64,000 bases of DNA from Nocardioides acrostichi (GCF_015319165.1 NZ_JADIVZ010000016.1:1-64000), one strand, 5' to 3'; counted from the first letter of the stretch, positions 48,518-57,336 are shown. A program made the numbers and translations. The notes: generated from the sequence alone by a model not told the origin.

Positions 48518-50638
48518 ATGGCTGTGGCGATGCCCGAATCGGTCGGTACGGCGCACCGTGCCGAGACGGTCGGACCCCGCCGGCGCGTGCGCTCGAGCTC
48601 GACGTCCGGCCTGCACCCCGACCCCGGCCCGAGCGTCCACGAGCCGCGACCGAGTGGCCCTGCCGCGTGGCGGGCTCTCGGCTGGCACCTGCTGGCCGGG
48701 GTCGCCTTCGTCGGTGCCGCGCTGCTCGGTCGCGCGAGCATGCTGCCGGACACCATGCTCGCCCTCACCTGGCCCGCCGGCGGTGTCGCCTGCCTCTGGC
48801 TCTACTTCTCCCGAGGCCGTGAGCTTCCGGCCGCTGCGCTGGCGCTGGGAGTCGTCACCTACGGCGTGAACGCTGCCACCGGTGCCTCGGCACCCGTGAG
48901 CGCCGCCTTCGTGGCCTCCAACGTGGCCCAGGCCCTCGTCTTCACAGCGACGCTGCGGGTGGGGTCACCGCAGCTGTGGCGCCCCGGGCTCGCGTCGGCC
49001 AGCCCCCTCCAGGGACTCGACCGGATGCGCCCGGTTGCCTGGACGACGGTCGCGGCGCTGGCCGGGGCCCTCGCCGGCGCCGCCGTGGGTGCGGCGGGCC
49101 TCTACCTCGCCGGCCGGGCCACGGATGGCGAGGGTCTCGTGATCTGGACGGGCCGCAACTTCGCCGGCATCCTGGCCGTCTTCGTGCTCGTCCACCTCAT
49201 CGTCCGGGCCGTGTGCGTCCCGTCGAGCCAGAAGCACAGCTCGGGCATCGACTGGTCCACGATGGTCGTGCTGACCGTGGCTTGTTACGTGCCGGTCTTC
49301 GCGCAGAACCAGCTGCCGATGGCCTTCTTGCCGACCATGTGCACGCTGGTCATCGGGCTCCGCTCGCGGCCGCTCGTCGCGGGCGTCCACGGCGTCCTCG
49401 CCGGCAGCATCGCCGTGACGGCCACGATCCTCGGCACCGGCCCGTTCATGTTCGGCTCCAGCCTGGTCGACCGGGTACTGCTCGTGCAGCTCTACGTGGC
49501 GATCATCCTGATCAAGGTGGTCTTCTTGGCCGCCGCGGGCGCGGAGCGGCGTGAGGCCACCGCCGGCCTGGCGGCCGCCGAGCAGGTGGCGATCGCGCAC
49601 GGGGAGCTCATGGAATCGGCGCTGGACTCGATGAGCGACGGGCTCCTGCTGGTCGGAGCCGACGGCACGATCCTGCGGAGCAACCGCGCCGGGCAGGCGA
49701 TGCTCGAGCTCATCCGCGCCGGCGGCATCCAGCGCGCCGGCAGCACGCCGCTCATGCACCTCGACGGCACGTCCTTCGAGCCGGAGGAGAACCCCATCGT
49801 GCGCGCGGTGGCAGGCGAGACCGTCTCGCACCTCGATCTCGCCCTGATCGACCGCGAGGGCAACCGTCGGACCTTCATCGTCAACGGTTCGCCGCTACGG
49901 GCCGAGGGCGCGGCCAAGGCCGTCATCACCTTCCGCGACGTGACCGAGGAGCGCGCCCAGGTCGACGAGCTCGCCGCGTTCGCCGGCGTGGTGGCTCACG
50001 ACCTGCGCGGACCCCTCGGAGCCATGCTCGGCTGGAGTGAGCTCGCCCTCCAGATGGTGGTCGACGACAACGCCGAGGGCGTGCGGGCGAACCCCCAGGT
50101 CGTGCGCGCGCTCCAGCGCCTCAACAACGGTGCCACCAAGATGGACCAACTCGTCGAGGGCCTGCTGCTGCACGCCACCAGCCGCGATCGCGAGTTGACC
50201 CGGGAGCCGGTCGACCTAAGACGCCTGGTGAACGAGATCGTGGAGGTGCGCGATCTCGGCAGTACCGTCGAGATCGGAGAGGTGCCGGCGGTCAACGCCG
50301 ACGCCCTGATGATGCATCACCTCTTCGACAACCTCATCGGCAACGCCGTGAAGTTCGTGCCCGAGGGCCAGGCCCCGCACGTGCGCATCGACGGCCACGT
50401 GGTCGATCGGTGCGTCGAGCTCACCGTCACCGACAACGGCATCGGCGTCCCGGAGAACATGCGGCGCCAGGTCTTCCACCGCTTCGAGCGAGTTCCCGGC
50501 GTCACGCAGAAGGGCACCGGGCTCGGTCTCTCGATCTGCCAGACCATCGTGGAGCGACACGGCGGCCAGATCGGCATCGTGAACCCGCCCGACGGGGCCC
50601 GTGGCGCCTGCTTCCGGGTGCGGCTGCCGGCCGCGTGA
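48518..50638 (+). CDS. Sensor histidine kinase with MASE1-like membrane sensor and PAS domain
   Basis: A 706-residue protein. About 60 residues of basic, disordered N-terminus precede eight or so helices of a MASE1-like sensor (about 65-345: WHLLAGVAFVGAALLGRAS onward). A PAS domain follows (about 370-480), then HisKA with FAGVVAHDLRGPLGAM (phospho-His near 491), and an HATPase domain with NLIGNAVKF, DNGIGVP and GTGLGLSI. No response-regulator gene is adjacent, so it is an orphan kinase. The start is ambiguous between 48494 and 48518; AGGAGG lies just before the latter. Confidence 0.87.
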   Translation: MAVAMPESVGTAHRAETVGPRRRVRSSSTSGLHPDPGPSVHEPRPSGPAAWRALGWHLLAGVAFVGAALLGRASMLPDTMLALTWPAGGVACLWLYFSRGRELPAAALALGVVTYGVNAATGASAPVSAAFVASNVAQALVFTATLRVGSPQLWRPGLASASPLQGLDRMRPVAWTTVAALAGALAGAAVGAAGLYLAGRATDGEGLVIWTGRNFAGILAVFVLVHLIVRAVCVPSSQKHSSGIDWSTMVVLTVACYVPVFAQNQLPMAFLPTMCTLVIGLRSRPLVAGVHGVLAGSIAVTATILGTGPFMFGSSLVDRVLLVQLYVAIILIKVVFLAAAGAERREATAGLAAAEQVAIAHGELMESALDSMSDGLLLVGADGTILRSNRAGQAMLELIRAGGIQRAGSTPLMHLDGTSFEPEENPIVRAVAGETVSHLDLALIDREGNRRTFIVNGSPLRAEGAAKAVITFRDVTEERAQVDELAAFAGVVAHDLRGPLGAMLGWSELALQMVVDDNAEGVRANPQVVRALQRLNNGATKMDQLVEGLLLHATSRDRELTREPVDLRRLVNEIVEVRDLGSTVEIGEVPAVNADALMMHHLFDNLIGNAVKFVPEGQAPHVRIDGHVVDRCVELTVTDNGIGVPENMRRQVFHRFERVPGVTQKGTGLGLSICQTIVERHGGQIGIVNPPDGARGACFRVRLPAA

Positions 50639-50640
50639 GC

Positions 50641-50884
50641 GGTCGCCTCGGGTGGCGGGGAGTGGGTCGCCCTTCGGGTCGTTGGGTCTCGGCACGCTCC
50701 GTCGCCTCGGGTGGCGGGGGCTGGGGAGGGTGCGACCTCCGGCCTACTGGGTCTCGGCACGCTCCGTCGCGGCTTCGTTCCTCAGCCGCGGTCGCTGCTC
50801 GACCACCGATGACCGCTACCTCGCAGGCTCGGTAGCGCTCGCTCGACCACCGATGACCGCTACCTCGCAGGCTCGGTAGCGCTC
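50641..50884. repeat. Intergenic repeats with an exact 44-bp tandem duplication
   Basis: No convincing gene. A 44-bp unit (from GCTCGACCACC to GGTAGCGCTC) occurs twice in tandem, 50797-50840 and 50841-50884, identical. Upstream, GTCGCCTCGGGTGGCGGGG occurs at about 50641 and 50698, and GGGTCTCGGCACGCTCCGTC at about 50684 and 50748. The second 44-bp copy runs into the stop codon of the next minus-strand gene. Confidence 0.88.
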
Positions 50885-51092
50885 ACCCCTGATCGGGGTC
50901 GTCGCCGTGGAACCGCTTGCGGTCGAGGTCGCGCAGGAAGTCCTCGTCGTCGTCGGGTGCCACCAGCTTGGGCTTGTGGCGTGGGCGCGGAGCCCGGGGA
51001 GTCGTGCCGGTGGCGCCGCGGTCGAGGGTGGCGCGCACGGCCAGGTACGTGACCACGGCGATCACGATGACCACGAGCAGGAACTTCAGCAC
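50883..51092 (-). CDS. Small single-pass membrane protein
   Basis: A 69-residue protein with an N-terminal transmembrane helix (LKFLLVVIVIAVVTYLAV, residues 2-19) and a charged cytoplasmic tail rich in Arg, Pro and Asp (DDDEDFLRDLDRKRF). Unknown function. The stop codon lies within the end of the upstream 44-bp repeat. It resembles the 40-residue protein at 51536-51658 in its N-terminal helix. Confidence 0.7.
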   Translation of the reverse strand: MLKFLLVVIVIAVVTYLAVRATLDRGATGTTPRAPRPRHKPKLVAPDDDEDFLRDLDRKRFHGDDPDQG

Positions 51093-51128
51093 ACCACCAC
51101 TCTAGATCGGCCCTGGGCACCGCGGGGT

Positions 51129-51204
51129 GGGACGCCGATCCGGCCGCTGGGACGCCGGTGTGACGTCGTCCCAGCGACGAGTTCACCGGACGTCCGGTGA
51201 ATCC
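51129..51204 (-). repeat. Composite palindromic element, copy 5 (diverged)
   Basis: Order C-B-A. Part C is GGGACGCCGATCCGG (from 51129). Part B arms are CGCTGGGACG (51145-51154) and CGTCCCAGCG (51167-51176), with compensatory changes against other copies. The part A core TTCACCGGACGTCCGGTGAA (51182-51201) is perfect, but its outer arms have decayed. Unlike other copies it lies between divergent genes. Confidence 0.85.
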
Positions 51205-51228
51205 GCCCCGCCCGGTACCCTCGGCGGC

Positions 51229-51489
51229 GTGAAGGAGTTCGCGATCTACACGGGCCTGCGGCTGCTGCTCTTCGTGGCGGCGGTGGGCGTGGTGCTGGGC
51301 GTATGGGCCCTACTGTCCGACTCCGTGAACCTGCTGGTCGCGCTCGTCGCGGCGCTGGTCATCAGCGGGGTCGGCTCCTACTTCTTGCTCAACGGTCCGC
51401 GCGAGGCACTCGCGCGCACCATCGACGAGCGGGCCCGGCGCGCGACAGCGAAGTTCGACGAGATGCGCGCCAAGGAGGACGCCGAGTAG
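51229..51489 (+). CDS. DUF4229 small membrane protein
   Basis: An 86-residue protein with two closely spaced transmembrane helices (LRLLLFVAAVGVVLGVWALL near 9-28; LLVALVAALVISGVGSYFLL near 34-53) and a basic cytoplasmic C-terminus. It matches the actinobacterial DUF4229 pattern, found near menaquinone genes. The function is unknown. The GTG start at 51229 is used; upstream in-frame codons fall inside the palindromic element. Confidence 0.8.
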   Translation: MKEFAIYTGLRLLLFVAAVGVVLGVWALLSDSVNLLVALVAALVISGVGSYFLLNGPREALARTIDERARRATAKFDEMRAKEDAE

Positions 51490-51535
51490 AAGATCGCGCC
51501 CGCGCGGTCTCCACGCGTCACGCGGATCCTCGTCT

Positions 51536-51658
51536 TCAGTCGAGGTGGCGCTTGACGCGGGACTCGTCCTGGCCGAGGATCTTCGCCGCGATCACGGCTC
51601 GCATCTTCCAGGCGACGACGACCGCGGCGATGACGGCGAGCAGCAGCAGGAACTTCAT
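51536..51658 (-). CDS. Very small membrane protein (40 residues)
   Basis: A 40-codon frame starting MKFLLLLAVIAAVVVAWKM and ending SRVKRHLD, with one transmembrane helix (3-17) and a short basic tail. GGAG lies just before the ATG, somewhat close. Codon third positions are G/C as in real genes, and the N-terminus resembles the small protein at 50883. Together the two bracket the DUF4229 gene. Function unknown. Confidence 0.6.
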   Translation of the reverse strand: MKFLLLLAVIAAVVVAWKMRAVIAAKILGQDESRVKRHLD

Positions 51659-51692
51659 GTCTCCAGGCTACGCGGGCCCCCGGGAGCAGGAG

Positions 51693-52571
51693 TCAGATCG
51701 CGAGCAGCAGCAGCGGAACCCCGACGAGCACCGACCAGACCAGCTCGGCGCCCCCGGTCGCGCCGAGCACCGGGATGAGAGCCGGTCCCTGGGCGCCGCC
51801 GCGCACGGCGCGCACGCCACGTGAGGCGGGGAGCAGGAAGCCGAGGCCGAGCAGCGCCCACCAGCTGGTGAGTGCGGCCGTGGCCAGCACCATGGCGGCG
51901 GCCACGACGACGAGCCCGACGTAGAGGCGTCGGGTGGCGGCGTCGCCGAGCAGGACGGCGAGGGTGCGCTTGCCGGCGACGGTGTCGGTCGGGATGTCGC
52001 GCAGGTTGTTGGCCACGAGGATCCCGCACGCGAGCGCGCCGATGCCGACCGCGGCGGCCAGGGCGCCCGGCTCCCAGGTCTGGGTCTGGACGTAGGTCGT
52101 GCCGATGACGGCGACGAGGCCGAAGAACACGAAGACCATCACCTCGCCGAGCCCCAGGTAGCCGTAGGGCTTGGAGCCGCCGGTGTAGAACCACGCGGCG
52201 AGCACGCACAGCATGCCCACGGCGAGCAGCCACCACGCGGTGGCGGCGGCCAGCACGAGACCGGCCACGGCGGCCACGCCGAACGAGGCGAACGCCGCAG
52301 CCTTCACAGCGGACGCCGGCGCGGCGCCGCTGCCCACCAGGCGCAAGGGGCCGACGCGGTCGTCGTCGGTACCGCGCACGCCGTCGGAGTAGTCGTTGGC
52401 GTAGTTGACGCCGACCTGCAGCGCCAGGCTGACCACGAGCGCGAGCAGTGCCTTCCAGGCCACGGCGTGATCGGCGTCGGCCGCGACCCCGGTGCCGGCG
52501 AGCACCGGTGCCACGGCGGCGGGCAGGGTGCGAGGCCGGGCGCCGGCGAGCCACTGTGCGGGAGTTGCCAC
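51693..52571 (-). CDS. menA: 1,4-dihydroxy-2-naphthoate polyprenyltransferase
   Basis: Attaches the polyprenyl chain in menaquinone synthesis. The 292-residue UbiA-type membrane enzyme has the first Asp-rich motif NYANDYSDGVRGTDDDR near 55-71 and the second NNLRDIPTDTVAGKRTLA near 195-212, plus about nine helices. It starts at GTG, divergent from menE with a 61-base gap. It connects to menE-menC-menD and menF in this window. Confidence 0.96.
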   Translation of the reverse strand: MATPAQWLAGARPRTLPAAVAPVLAGTGVAADADHAVAWKALLALVVSLALQVGVNYANDYSDGVRGTDDDRVGPLRLVGSGAAPASAVKAAAFASFGVAAVAGLVLAAATAWWLLAVGMLCVLAAWFYTGGSKPYGYLGLGEVMVFVFFGLVAVIGTTYVQTQTWEPGALAAAVGIGALACGILVANNLRDIPTDTVAGKRTLAVLLGDAATRRLYVGLVVVAAAMVLATAALTSWWALLGLGFLLPASRGVRAVRGGAQGPALIPVLGATGGAELVWSVLVGVPLLLLAI

Positions 52572-52632
52572 GAGGGTGCATTCAACCCCAGCCGCCGCCG
52601 ACGGTGTCGGTGCGGGTCACTACGGTGCTGGG

Positions 52633-53685
52633 GTGGAGACCGGGCCGGACGACGTGTGCGAGGTCGCCGGCACGCCGCGCGAGGTGGTGGCACTCCTCGA
52701 CGCCTGGCTGGCCGCGCACGACGACCGCCCGCTGGTGGTGCCGACCTCCGGCTCGACGGGGCGACCCAAGCGGGTGATGCTGTCTCGCTCCGCGGTGCTG
52801 GCCTCGGGCGCCGCGACCGCCGCCCGGCTGGGTGCGCAGGGGGCGTGGCTGCTCGCACTGCCGGCGTCGTACGTGGCCGGCGCCCAGGTGGTCTGCCGGT
52901 CGCTGGTTGCGGGCCATGCACCGGTGGTGCTCGACGACCACGCCTCGCTCGCCGACGCCGCTCGGGCGCTGCCGTCCGGCGTGCCGCACCTGGTGTCCTT
53001 GGTGCCCACGCAGCTGCACCGGCTGCTCGCCGAGGGTGGCGCCGACCTCGATGCGCTGTGCGGCTTCCACACCGTGCTGCTCGGTGGGGGTCCGGTCGAC
53101 GCGGCGCTGCGGGCCCGGGCCGCGGACGCCGGCGTGCGCACCGTGGCGACCTACGGCATGGCCGAGACCGCCGGCGGGTGCGTCTACGACGGTGTTCCCC
53201 TCGACGGGGTGGGCCTGGCCCTGGCTGGCGACGGCCGCATCCGGCTGGGCGGTCCGACGCTGTTCTCCGGCTACACCGACGAGCGCCTCACCGCCGAGGT
53301 GCTGGTCGACGGCTGGTTCCACACCTCCGACGCCGGCCGGCTCGACCACGACGGCCGGCTCCAGGTGCTGGGGCGCCTCGACGACATGGTCGTGACCGGC
53401 GGCGTGAACGTGCCCGCGTCGGTCGTGGCCACGCGGCTGCGCACGCATCCGCGCATCGACGACGCCGTCGTGTTGGGCGTGCCCGACGAGGAGTGGGGCA
53501 ACCGGCTGGTGGCGTTCGTGGTGCCCTCCCCGGGAGCCTCGGTGGCGCTGGCCGAGGTGCGGAGGTGGGTGGGCGAGGTGCACCCGCGCTCGTGGGCACC
53601 GCGCGAGCTGGTCGTGCTGCCAAAGATCCCGTTGCTGGCCAACGGCAAGACCGACCGGCTGGGCCTGCGGGGGAGGGTGTCGTGA
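52633..53685 (+). CDS. menE: o-Succinylbenzoate-CoA ligase
   Basis: Activates o-succinylbenzoate with CoA and ATP. The 350-residue ANL-family enzyme is shorter than E. coli MenE, as usual in actinobacteria. The P-loop VPTSGSTGRPKRV is near residue 35-47, the A5-type motif TYGMAETAGG near 175, GWFHTSDAGRLDHDG near 230, and the C-terminal catalytic Lys in LANGKTDR near the end. The GTG at 52633 was chosen as it starts the protein-like region. It overlaps menC by 4 bases. Confidence 0.92.
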   Translation: METGPDDVCEVAGTPREVVALLDAWLAAHDDRPLVVPTSGSTGRPKRVMLSRSAVLASGAATAARLGAQGAWLLALPASYVAGAQVVCRSLVAGHAPVVLDDHASLADAARALPSGVPHLVSLVPTQLHRLLAEGGADLDALCGFHTVLLGGGPVDAALRARAADAGVRTVATYGMAETAGGCVYDGVPLDGVGLALAGDGRIRLGGPTLFSGYTDERLTAEVLVDGWFHTSDAGRLDHDGRLQVLGRLDDMVVTGGVNVPASVVATRLRTHPRIDDAVVLGVPDEEWGNRLVAFVVPSPGASVALAEVRRWVGEVHPRSWAPRELVVLPKIPLLANGKTDRLGLRGRVS

Positions 53686-54653
53686 CGCTGCACGTGTGGC
53701 AGGTGCCGCTGCGCACGCGGTTTCGCGGACTCACCGTGCGTGAGGGTGCGCTGATCCGCGGCACGGACGACGACGGGCGGGCGTGCTGGGGTGAGTGGTC
53801 GCCGTTCGTCGAGTACGAGCCCGGCGTCGCCGAGCCGTGGTTGCGGTGCGCGGAGGAGGCCGCCGCGGGGCGCTGGCCGGCTCCGGTGCGCGACGGCGTG
53901 CCGGTCAACGTCACGGTGCCGGCGGTCGGTCCGGAGCAGGCGCACGCGATCGTGAGCGCCGGTGGGTGTCGCACGGCCAAGGTCAAGGTGGCCGAGCCCG
54001 GGCAGTCGCTGGCCGACGACCAGGCCCGCCTGGAGGCGGTGCGCGACGCGCTCGGTCCGGGCGGCGGCGTCCGGATCGACGCCAACGGCGCGTGGAGTGC
54101 CGACGAGGCCGTCGCCCGGCTGCCGGTGCTCGATCGGGCCGCGGGTGGGTTGGAGTACGCCGAGCAGCCGTGCGCGTCGGTGGAGGAGCTGGCCGCCGTG
54201 CGGCGTCGAGTCTTCGTGCCGATCGCGGCGGATGAGTCGATCCGGCGGGCTGCCGACCCCTACCGGGTACGCGACCTCGAGGCCGCCGACGTGGCCGTGC
54301 TCAAGGTGCAGCCACTCGGCGGGGTCGAGGCGTGCCTGCGCATCGCCGACGACATCGGGCTACCCGTCGTGGTCTCCTCGGCCCTGGAGAGCTCGGTGGG
54401 CATCGCGGCAGGTGTCGCGCTGGCCGCGGCCCTGCCGTCGCTGCCGTACGCCTGCGGACTCGCGACGGTGCAGCTGTTCACCGCCGACGTGTGCACCGAC
54501 CCGCTACTGCCGATCGACGGTGTGCTCCCGGTGCGGCGGCCGGTGGTCGACGAGGCGGCCCTGGCCGGATGGGCGGCGCCGCCCGGCCGCGCAGCGTGGT
54601 GGGCCGACCGGCTGGCTGCGGTGCGGGCGCTGGGGCAGGATCACCGGTCGTGA
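53682..54653 (+). CDS. menC: o-Succinylbenzoate synthase
   Basis: Dehydrates SHCHC to o-succinylbenzoate. The 323-residue enolase-superfamily enzyme has the KxK motif KVKV near 97-100, metal ligands in RIDANGAW (Asp), LEYAEQPC (Glu) and AADESIRR (Asp), and the second catalytic Lys in VLKVQPLGG. The barrel is complete. The GTG start overlaps the menE stop, and the stop overlaps the menD start, so menE-menC-menD are coupled. Confidence 0.94.
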   Translation: MTLHVWQVPLRTRFRGLTVREGALIRGTDDDGRACWGEWSPFVEYEPGVAEPWLRCAEEAAAGRWPAPVRDGVPVNVTVPAVGPEQAHAIVSAGGCRTAKVKVAEPGQSLADDQARLEAVRDALGPGGGVRIDANGAWSADEAVARLPVLDRAAGGLEYAEQPCASVEELAAVRRRVFVPIAADESIRRAADPYRVRDLEAADVAVLKVQPLGGVEACLRIADDIGLPVVVSSALESSVGIAAGVALAAALPSLPYACGLATVQLFTADVCTDPLLPIDGVLPVRRPVVDEAALAGWAAPPGRAAWWADRLAAVRALGQDHRS

Positions 54654-56266
54654 CTCTCAGTTCGAGCGAGCACGCTCGCGCAGTGGTGCGAGCGCTGGTC
54701 GATGCCGGGGTGCGCGAGGTCGTGGTCTCGCCGGGCTCCCGCAACGCACCGCTGTCGTTCGCCGTGTTCGATGCAGCGGCGGCAGGCGTGCTGCGGCTAC
54801 ACACCCGCATCGACGAGCGGTCGGGTGCGTTCCTGGCGCTGGGCCTGGCCAAGACCGGGCCACGCGCAGCCGTGCTGTGCACGTCGGGCACCGCCGTCGC
54901 GAATCTGCACCCCGCCCTGCTCGAGGCTGCCCACGCCGGGGTGCCGCTCGTGGCCGTCACCGCCGACCGGCCGCCGCGGCTGCGCGGCACGGGCGCCAAC
55001 CAGACCACCGACCAGGTGGGCGTGTTCGGTCCGCTCGTGCGCACCGTCGAGGCGGAGGCCTCCGCGCCGTGGGTCGTGCCCGAGGGGGTCGTACACCTCA
55101 ACGTGCCGCTCGACGACCCGCTCGTGCCGGTCGACGCTGCCGGTCGCGGTTCGTGGGGGGAGCCGAGGCCGGACGCCGGGCGGCCGCGCCGCGAGCGGCC
55201 GGTGATGCCGCTGCTCGACCCGGGGCCGCGCACGGTCGTGGTGGCCGGCGACGACGCAGGGCCACCGGCTCGGCTGCTCGCGCAGGCCGGCGGTTGGCCG
55301 TTGCTCGCCGAGCCGACCAGCGGGTCGCGCACCGGAACCCACCCGATCCGCACCTACCGGGTGCTGCTCGGCGACGACGCGCCGGACTCGCTGACCGCGC
55401 AGATCGAGCGGGTCGTGGTCTTCGGCCACCCCACCCTCTCGCGCCCGGTGATGCGCCTGCTCGCGCGCCCAGACGTGGAGGTGCTCGCCGGGCCCGCACC
55501 GGGGGTGTGGAACGCGCGGCCGTTCCGCGTCGACGCCGAGCTGGCGGGCTGGGATCCGGACCCGTTGCAGGCGCCGGGCGCTGCCGGCTGGCTGGAGGCC
55601 TGGCGCGCTGCCGACGCCTCGGTGTCGCGGCGGCTCGACGCGCTGCTGGCGGCAGAACCACGACTCACACCGCACGAGGTCGCCGGGGCGGTGAGTGGCG
55701 CCGTCCGGGGAGGGGGGTTGCTGTTCGTGGGCGCGTCGAACCCGGTGCGCGACCTCGACCTGATGGCCGGCATGCCCGGCGCCCGCTACGCGGTCGGCGA
55801 CCGGCGCAAGGTGATCGCGAACCGGGGCCTCGCGGGCATCGACGGCACGATCTCGACTGCGATCGGTGCGGCGTTGGGCCGCCCGAGCTCGTCGCACGCG
55901 ATCGCGCTGATGGGCGACGTGACCTTCCTGCACGACTCCGGCGGGTTGGTGCGCGGGCCCGACGAGCCCGAGCCGGACCTCGTCATCGTGGTGGTCAACG
56001 ACGATGGCGGCTCCATCTTCGCCACCCTCGAGCAGGGTGCCCCCGAGCACATCGACCGCTTCGAGCGGCTCTTCGGCACGCCGCACGGAGTCGACTTGGG
56101 TGCGCTGTGCGCGGCCACTCGCACCCCGCACGTGCGCGTCGACTCGCTGCCCGAGCTGGAGCAGGCCCTCGCCAGCCCCAACGGCGGGATCGAGGTCGTC
56201 GAGGCGAGGGTCGACCGGTCCGGACGCCGCGACCTCGACACCCGCATCCGCGCCCTCCGCCCGTGA
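54650..56266 (+). CDS. menD: 2-succinyl-5-enolpyruvyl-6-hydroxy-3-cyclohexene-1-carboxylate synthase (SEPHCHC synthase)
   Basis: Thiamine-diphosphate enzyme joining isochorismate and 2-oxoglutarate. It has 538 residues. VVVSPGSRNAPLSFA near 24-38, the catalytic Glu region in RIDERSGAFLALGLAK, SGTAVANLHPALLEA, and the ThDP-binding GDVTFLHDSGGL with VVVNDDGGSIF are all present. The TGA stop is itself the start of a 22-bp repeat array. It draws isochorismate from menF at 60469-61764. Confidence 0.96.
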   Translation: MTLSSSEHARAVVRALVDAGVREVVVSPGSRNAPLSFAVFDAAAAGVLRLHTRIDERSGAFLALGLAKTGPRAAVLCTSGTAVANLHPALLEAAHAGVPLVAVTADRPPRLRGTGANQTTDQVGVFGPLVRTVEAEASAPWVVPEGVVHLNVPLDDPLVPVDAAGRGSWGEPRPDAGRPRRERPVMPLLDPGPRTVVVAGDDAGPPARLLAQAGGWPLLAEPTSGSRTGTHPIRTYRVLLGDDAPDSLTAQIERVVVFGHPTLSRPVMRLLARPDVEVLAGPAPGVWNARPFRVDAELAGWDPDPLQAPGAAGWLEAWRAADASVSRRLDALLAAEPRLTPHEVAGAVSGAVRGGGLLFVGASNPVRDLDLMAGMPGARYAVGDRRKVIANRGLAGIDGTISTAIGAALGRPSSSHAIALMGDVTFLHDSGGLVRGPDEPEPDLVIVVVNDDGGSIFATLEQGAPEHIDRFERLFGTPHGVDLGALCAATRTPHVRVDSLPELEQALASPNGGIEVVEARVDRSGRRDLDTRIRALRP

Positions 56267-56374
56267 CCTGCCCCCCAAGTTTTCGGGTGACCTGCCACCA
56301 GTTTTCGGGTGACCCGTCGCTAGTTTTCAGGTGACCTGCCACCAGTTTTCGGGTGACCCGTCGCTAGTTTTCAC
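56263..56374 (+). repeat. 22-bp repeat array, second family (AGTTTTC), five units
   Basis: Units beginning GTGACC start at 56263, 56287, 56309, 56331 and 56353 (spacings 24, 22, 22, 22) and all contain AGTTTTC. Two sub-types alternate, GTGACCTGCCACC and GTGACCCGTCGCT. The first unit contains the menD stop codon. A related short array is at 62778-62838. The rest of the gap to 56418 holds the ribosome binding site of the next gene. Confidence 0.9.
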
Positions 56375-56417
56375 CTCAGCGTTTGGGTGAGGGGCCGCGC
56401 GGGGGAGGGTGGCTGGC

Positions 56418-56780
56418 ATGAGCGAGCTGTCCGCGGCGAGTGAGCGCCGGACGCCGGAGGGTGTGGTGCCCTACGTGGAGTACTATACCGGCCCGTGCCG
56501 CACGCTGACCCTCGATATCGACCTGGGCCAGATCTCGATGCTCGTCTCCCGCAACGCCGCGCAGCGCACCAACGCCCCCACCGTCAGCATCGACGGACGC
56601 AACTACCCGGTGTACTGGGGTCGGGTGTACTTCGAGATCCCGGCCACGCGGGCGGTGCACGTCGCGGTGAGTGTCGGCGACAGCCACCAGGTGGCGTCCG
56701 TGCTGCTGCCGGCGGGCGGTGACACGGCGCTCTCCTATCGCGCCGGCGCTACCGGGGCCTCGCTCGTCACATCGCTGTGA
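56418..56780 (+). CDS. Conserved hypothetical beta-rich protein
   Basis: A 120-residue protein with no signal peptide and no membrane helix. Alternating hydrophobic strands (CRTLTLDIDLGQISMLVSR, YPVYWGRVYFEIPATRAVHV) suggest a small beta-sandwich. I do not recognise the family. The ATG at 56418 follows GGGAGGGTGG; GTG at 56409 is the alternative. It overlaps the DUF1697 gene by GTGA. Confidence 0.7.
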   Translation: MSELSAASERRTPEGVVPYVEYYTGPCRTLTLDIDLGQISMLVSRNAAQRTNAPTVSIDGRNYPVYWGRVYFEIPATRAVHVAVSVGDSHQVASVLLPAGGDTALSYRAGATGASLVTSL

Positions 56781-57307
56781 CCCGCTACGCCGCGCTGGTG
56801 CGCAACGTGATGCTGGGGCGTCAGGGCATCGACCGTGACGGGCTCCTCCGCACCGCTGCGGACGCCGGGGCTCGCGACGTCCGCTCGCACCTGGCCACCG
56901 GCAACCTGACCGTCACCTTCGACGGCCCACCCGACGACCTGGCCGCGCTCCTCGAGCGCGGGGTCGAGGCGATGCTGGGCCGACCCGAACCGGTGATGGT
57001 GCGCACCAGAGAGCAGCTGGCCGAACTGCTGGCCACCGACCCGTATGCCGGCCTGGATCCGCAGGAGTGGGAGATGGAGGTGTCGTTCCTGCGGCACGAC
57101 GCCCCGTGTCTCGACCCCGCGCGGGTGCCGGAGAGCCACCGCACGCGCGTGCTGCTGGTGCGTGAACGCGAGCTGGTCACGGCACGACCGCCGGAGGGCA
57201 CCGGGCGACCCCACGTGAACCGGTTGCTGGAACGGGCGACCCGACTGCCGGCGTCCGCGCGGGGTTGGCGCACCCTGCACCGCTTGGCGAGCGCTCTGGA
57301 CTGCTGA
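56777..57307 (+). CDS. DUF1697 family protein
   Basis: A 176-residue protein of the DUF1697 family, recognised by the N-terminal MTRYAALVRNVMLGRQGI, the LRTAADAGARDVRSHLATGNL stretch and the VNRLLERATRLPASARGWRTLHRL C-terminus, which carries the usual T-R-N-like end of the family. The function is unknown; the fold is a ferredoxin-like alpha/beta. The GTG start overlaps the preceding gene, and the antiporter starts 29 bases after it. Confidence 0.85.
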   Translation: MTRYAALVRNVMLGRQGIDRDGLLRTAADAGARDVRSHLATGNLTVTFDGPPDDLAALLERGVEAMLGRPEPVMVRTREQLAELLATDPYAGLDPQEWEMEVSFLRHDAPCLDPARVPESHRTRVLLVRERELVTARPPEGTGRPHVNRLLERATRLPASARGWRTLHRLASALDC

Positions 57308-57336
57308 CCCGGCTCCGCACCTGGGAGGATGGCCCC

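Noticed and set aside
50601..50879. A 92-codon frame over the 50.7-kb repeats
   Set aside because: It is produced by the tandem duplication itself and overlaps the histidine kinase end; no protein-like features.
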